A DNA stretch of 64,000 nucleotides from Kwoniella bestiolae CBS 10118 (lineage: Eukaryota; Basidiomycota; Tremellomycetes; Tremellales; Cryptococcaceae): the NCBI RefSeq assembly GCF_000512585.2, contig NC_089242.1, positions 3,038,001 through 3,102,000 of the forward strand, read 5' to 3'. The notes under the pieces are model-generated. The model saw only the letters and a list, made by a program, of their open reading frames with translations, was not told where the DNA came from and searched no databases. This document shows, piece after piece, positions 60,019 through 64,000 of the stretch. Position 1 is the first letter of the stretch. Each line of letters starts with the position of its first letter. The position numbers and the translations under genes are program-made.

Positions 60019-61612
60019 ATGGCATCTCTCTTGACACCCTTACTTTGGTCATTCCTCCCTTCCCAAATCACTCACCAGATCTTACCGTACCTCTCATCAT
60101 CCCTACCTGGTATTTTCCCCTCAGCTCAAAGGGGCTCACCAACCTATCTGAGGAATTACAGACTCGCATTTACAGGAGTAATATGCACCTATCTCGCATA
60201 TACCTTCTACAAGGGAGAGGGCGGTCAGGATTTCAAGGAGGATTATTATGCTCTACTGGATGTGAATAAGGGTGTAGATGAAGATGGGCTCAAGAGAGCT
60301 TATAGGAACTTGTGAGCTACTCCATACCCAGACGTGATGTTATTAGCTAACACTGGTACACCGAGGTAGATCGAGGCTGTACCATCCTGATAGAGCTGGA
60401 TCGGGCAAGGATGATATCTTCATCCTTATCAGGAGGGCTTATGAGACGCTTCAGGATCCGGTAAAGAGGTACGCTTATGATAGGTGGGTCAACGGTATCT
60501 TTGTTTGCAACATTTCTGCTGGGTATCTACCAAGCTACGTAGCAAGGGTCTAGCTGACTTAATTGGGATATAGGTTCGGTCCCCAAATCATCGACTGGAA
60601 GTCAGCTTCAGTGAGAGAATACATAATAACAGGATTGAACCACTCCATCGGATTCTATGTAGTCTCTGGCGGATTCATGCTATTACTCTCATGTGAGCTG
60701 GCTCATTAACCCGCTTCTTCGGGTGTGACGTATTAGCTAACACGACCATGAGCAGTGTTGGGCAAAGCCAGAGAAGGATCATATGTAAGTCTCTCAATGA
60801 CCAAACTCGTATAGTAGCAAAATTTACATCGTTATCGTATATCGTACAGTGGCGTCACACCCTATTCATATTCCTCCTACTCTCAGAACTCACCTTGATA
60901 CTCTCTCCCACCTCCTCCCAACCCTTCCTGGCACGACTCCCTCGACTACTCCATTATGCATTCCCAATACTCGATGCGCCTCAATTCATTCAAATCACAT
61001 TCCTCCATCGCTTATTCACCACGATATCCATAGCGATCAACCAACTTACGAGCGTGTGGTGTCCCTCCCCTCCACCCAGGGAAGCAGAGTTGGAAAAGGT
61101 TCTGGGGATGTTAAGGCAGCTTGAAATGGAATGTAAGCTTAATGAGCTCAAATTCATCCCCGTCACCTTTTCGGTACCATAAGGCCGACAGCTGATGTTA
61201 CGAACGCTGTGTAGCCGTCACTTCCTTCCAGGGCGAGGTCGTTCCATTAATGTCGGCTGGAGATCCGAAGATCGTCGAGGGGCTAATTCAAGGAACAATG
61301 GAAGATAGTAAGTATCATCCCTACAGCCTATTCGTGCTTCATTTCTTTCCCGATGGATATGAAATAGTCGTACCCAGCGCTGACTTCTAATACGCAATAG
61401 TCCTAGTCGAGCGTAGTATCTCGTCTCATCCCCAAATACGACAAGCGTACCAGGCAGCTCTCCTCAAGCCGATTCCGAGAGTTTTACGTACACAACCACA
61501 ACGAGGCTTCGGATATCCAGATCCAGCGAGACAATTGGAAATAGCTAGGAATATACCATTACCCCCTTCGCCACCTCCTTCGCCGAGATTGAATGCTTCG
61601 TGGCGGACATAA
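60019..61612 (+). CDS. Membrane-bound J-domain co-chaperone
   Basis: ER-type DnaJ protein that stimulates an Hsp70. A hydrophobic N-terminus (MASLLTPLLWSFLPSQ), then RLAFTGVICTYLAYTFYKGE as a membrane span. The J domain starts at DYYALLDVNKGVDEDGLKRA and continues YRNL / SRLYHPDRAGSGKDDIF with the essential His-Pro-Asp, then RRAYETLQDPVKRYAYDRFG. Two further spans follow (LNHSIGFYVVSGGFMLLLS; TLFIFLLLSELTLIL) and a long C-terminal part with LEKVLGMLRQLEMECKLNEL, ending in a Pro-rich tail (LPPSPPPSPRLNASWRT). Six or so exons. The topology recalls fungal ER J-proteins of the DnaJ-like C11 group; the exact orthologue is not identified. Confidence 0.88.
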
Positions 61613-61933
61613 TGATGGATCTGGTCCTGCTATTTTAGCAGGGATGAAAAGAATTCTGGACAAATTCATTCGGTTTGTACATTATCTGCATGTAATGTTG
61701 TAGCATGGTACTATAGTATATAACAATAACAATATATTCAAGTAAACTCGTCGCGTCATTAAAGAATTTCAAAATACTTCTTACTCTTATATTTCTTTTA
61801 TTTTTCGTTCAATTCACACTAAATTATACTTACTTACAACCCCTCCCGCAGTCAAGACTTCCTTCACCTTCACCTCATCAAGATCAATCCCAGAACTACC
61901 TTCCAGTTACTCTCCCACCAAAAAATACCAAAC
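61613..61933. other. Convergent 3' flanks
   Basis: AT-rich spacer between the J-protein gene (plus) and Dicer (minus). No gene is seen. Confidence 0.5.
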
Positions 61934-64000
61934 CTACTTCCCCATTGAGCAATCGCACAACCTCTCAAACCCACCCTGCACCTTTAGGTAATTCAACGTA
62001 AACGCACAACACCGCTTAACAGCCTTGAACCCCAATCCCACTTCGACCCTCTCACGAGCAACCTCAACCCCATGGAAAGTCACAATCACTTCTTCTTCTC
62101 CCTCGCCCTCTTTCCCTTGCGCAGAAACAGGAGGTGGTAATGGGGTGATATGATTCCTCTCAATTAGGAGATTGGTTATTCCACATCCTTTGGATTGTAA
62201 GAACTGCAATAACTCGACTTTCGGATCACTTTCCCAGGATCTGGGTGGACAGCCATACTTCTCGAGGAAGGGTGATACCCTGTCTTCAAATAATTTTCGA
62301 ACGGGGTTTAAATCGAATGACGAGTCGTGTAGGATCGCTCCGAATAGCGCTTCGAGGGGTTCGGACGTAACCTGTCATGCGCATCACGGTTATAATCAGC
62401 TCAACCCAGCCCTCATACGACAGAGTAGTCCACATAACTTGAAAGTTGCGCAGGTCCCTGATAGTGAAGGGAGAGGATGAAAACAACCTACAAGCGAAGT
62501 AGAAACCTCCGCCCAATATTCCAGGCCTAATCCCACTTCAACATTGGGACCCTCGCTACCTCCTTCAGACGTTCTGGATCGAAGGGCATCATTCTTGGCT
62601 TTAGCGGCTTTTAGCGCTTTGCGAATTTTGGTAATTCGCACCTGGGTCTCGTTGGTTCCGTTGCGCAGGAGATCAAGGAGGCCGAGTTCGGCGGATAGGG
62701 CTGATCGAGCGCCCTGTCGCGTGAAAGAGGTGAGTCAGCTTTTGCATGGCTGAGTGAAGGTCAAGATGTCATGTCAATCGTGAGAGTTTGTGTAAAGCTG
62801 ATCTTGCTATCACTTACCTCAGTGCATCTGGAAGCCTACGACAAGTACAAATCAATCAGCTGTTGAACCCTTTTGAGTTTCGGTCAGCTAACACCCCAAC
62901 TCACCTTCATAAGATGTAAAGCAGAAGGGCCCTCTTCAGGGTACTTATCGAACAAGTACTCTACAACGACTGGTTCAACCATAAACCAGCATCAGCTTCT
63001 TTCCCTCATTGTACAGGTTATCAAGCTGAATGAAGAGAAACGTACGATAATCTAAAATGGCATTCCCCAATAATCGGTATCGATCGAATGTATCTTTACG
63101 GCCAGGAGCGTTCATATCGAGACTCTGTTATCGTATCGCAACAGATCGTCAGCTAACAAGTACCATCAGGATGTAGGTCGACCAGCTCACCAGAATGGTG
63201 TTCATCATGCTTTCATCCTTAAACTCGTAGCCTAATATTATGTTTTTCTTCGCTTTAAAAACCTTGAGGTAGTTTGCTTCTTCTGTCTTCGCACCGGGTT
63301 TAACAGTCGTAGTGGTGGAAGACGGAGGGGGAACTAGATATTTCAGGTCTGACCATGTATTTAATCCTTTGATGGGGATGCCCAGTGCCTGAGAGACGGC
63401 GAGAACATCGTCAAGGTCCCTGGAGGTGAGGTACGATGCGCCTATAACAGCTTCGAGAACATCTGCGAGGACCTGTTAGAGAAATGGCAAGTGGTTTGTC
63501 AGCTCGATGGTCCTGCCTTTATCTCACAATGCAAAGAAAGTCACGTCCATCCATTCTGAAATCAATCACATTTCCCGGACCCAATTTACCTCTACCAGGT
63601 CATAATCCTAGTGAAACTTCATCGCACTCACCTTATCTCCCACCTCATTCACACCCAACACATCCTCACTCCTGAGCCCCCTCAGTTTGGCATTAAACGA
63701 CATCTGACTTTTACCCTTATCGGCCTCACCCATAAGTTCCGCCCAGTTCAAAATCCAATCTCTAGGCAACCATTCCTTCGCTCTGAACCTCTTCGTCCTT
63801 ATATACCTGTGTAGCCCTACACCAAGGGCATTGTGAGCTAACGACCTATTTGATGTAATCACGTGTCGGTCCAGGTTGATATTCTTTAGTGTGCTCTTGG
63901 ACTCGAACAGATGTTGATGAATCGTAACTACGAATTTCAACAGGGTATCACCTAGAAACTCTAGTCTCTCGTAATTTTTTGATAAGCCTGCATTCGAGTT
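61934..64000 (-). CDS. Dicer, C-terminal RNase III part
   Basis: C-terminal part of Dicer, which cuts double-stranded RNA into small RNAs loaded on Argonaute; the helicase part lies past the right edge. First RNase III domain: NYERLEFLGDTLLKFVV (63930-63980, all acidic residues present), RSLAHNALGVGLHRYIRTKR, and VLADVLEAVIGASYL with its Asp and Glu. Second RNase III domain: GYEFKDESMMNTILSLDMNA, then DTFDRYRLLGNAILDY in place of an ERLEFLGD-type block, VVEYLFDKYPEEGPSALHLM, and VTSEPLEALFGAILHDSSFD. Three acidic positions are changed, so this domain is likely weak or inactive. A dsRNA-binding-like end follows (SDPKVELLQFLQSKG ... VTFHGVEVARERV ... GFKAVKRCCAFTLNYL). Stop at 61934-61936. About nine exons are seen. 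Confidence 0.93.

Noticed and set aside
1..64000. tRNA, rRNA, CRISPR or bacterial-type operon features
   Set aside because: No cloverleaf with a TPsiC box, no rRNA segments and no regularly spaced repeats were found by eye; the intron-rich genes are eukaryotic.

Overview
The window looks like nuclear DNA of a basidiomycete yeast, most likely a tremellomycete of the Cryptococcus/Kwoniella kind. Nearly every gene is broken by many short introns (about 50-120 nt) with GTRAGT donors, CTNAC-like branch sites and YAG acceptors. Both strands are used, genes are close together, and the product set is eukaryotic and fungal (Argonaute, Dicer, 20S proteasome beta-2, eEF1B, ALG12, a CAP10/GT90-type glycosyltransferase). 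The species call is inference; no rRNA, tRNA, transposon or CRISPR was recognised.

Layout. 1-1741: 3' part of an ACSF3-like acyl-/malonyl-CoA synthetase. 2774-6310: three tandem paralogues of a small secreted protein, all with the same three-exon plan and a last exon of only 6-9 codons. 7130-9147: N-acetylglucosamine-6-phosphate deacetylase carrying an unusual disordered insert. 9511-10295: Ess1/Pin1 prolyl isomerase. 10702-11097 (minus): low-complexity protein. 12131-16314: Argonaute with a D-E-D-D catalytic set. 16764-18561 (minus): Gvp36-like BAR protein. 19054-20741: proteasome beta-2. 21974-23708: glucosamine-6-phosphate deaminase with a 12-nt microexon and a long disordered tail. 24068-37380 (minus): a Cep57-type microtubule-binding coiled-coil protein, a PX-BAR sorting nexin, a GT90 glycosyltransferase, and a large disordered protein ending in a CaaX box. 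37930-42062 (minus): a membrane protein with a Cys-rich ectodomain, a TLC-like membrane domain and microexons of 10, 24 and 7 nt. 43246-44078 (minus): a CFEM-like surface protein. 44711-48700 (plus): PQ-loop transporter and ALG12.

48748-57961 is the most unusual part: about nine divergent copies of one unrecognised gene family stand head to tail on the minus strand. Some are intact, some frameshifted or truncated. They share an N-terminal hydrophobic strand motif (like LPxSFIS), a central Trp/Gly-containing element and a C-terminal (I/V)R(I/L/V) motif followed by a short helix and an aromatic residue. After it come eEF1B-beta (minus), a membrane J-domain protein (plus), and a Dicer running off the right edge (minus). 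The first RNase III domain of the Dicer is canonical and the second has lost key acidic residues.

How the genes relate. Argonaute and Dicer imply a working RNAi pathway with both genes within 50 kb. The deacetylase and deaminase are consecutive steps of GlcNAc catabolism and lie 13 kb apart. ALG12, GT90 and the J protein belong to the secretory pathway. The two tandem families (secreted trio and nine-copy array) are the lineage-specific, fast-evolving elements.
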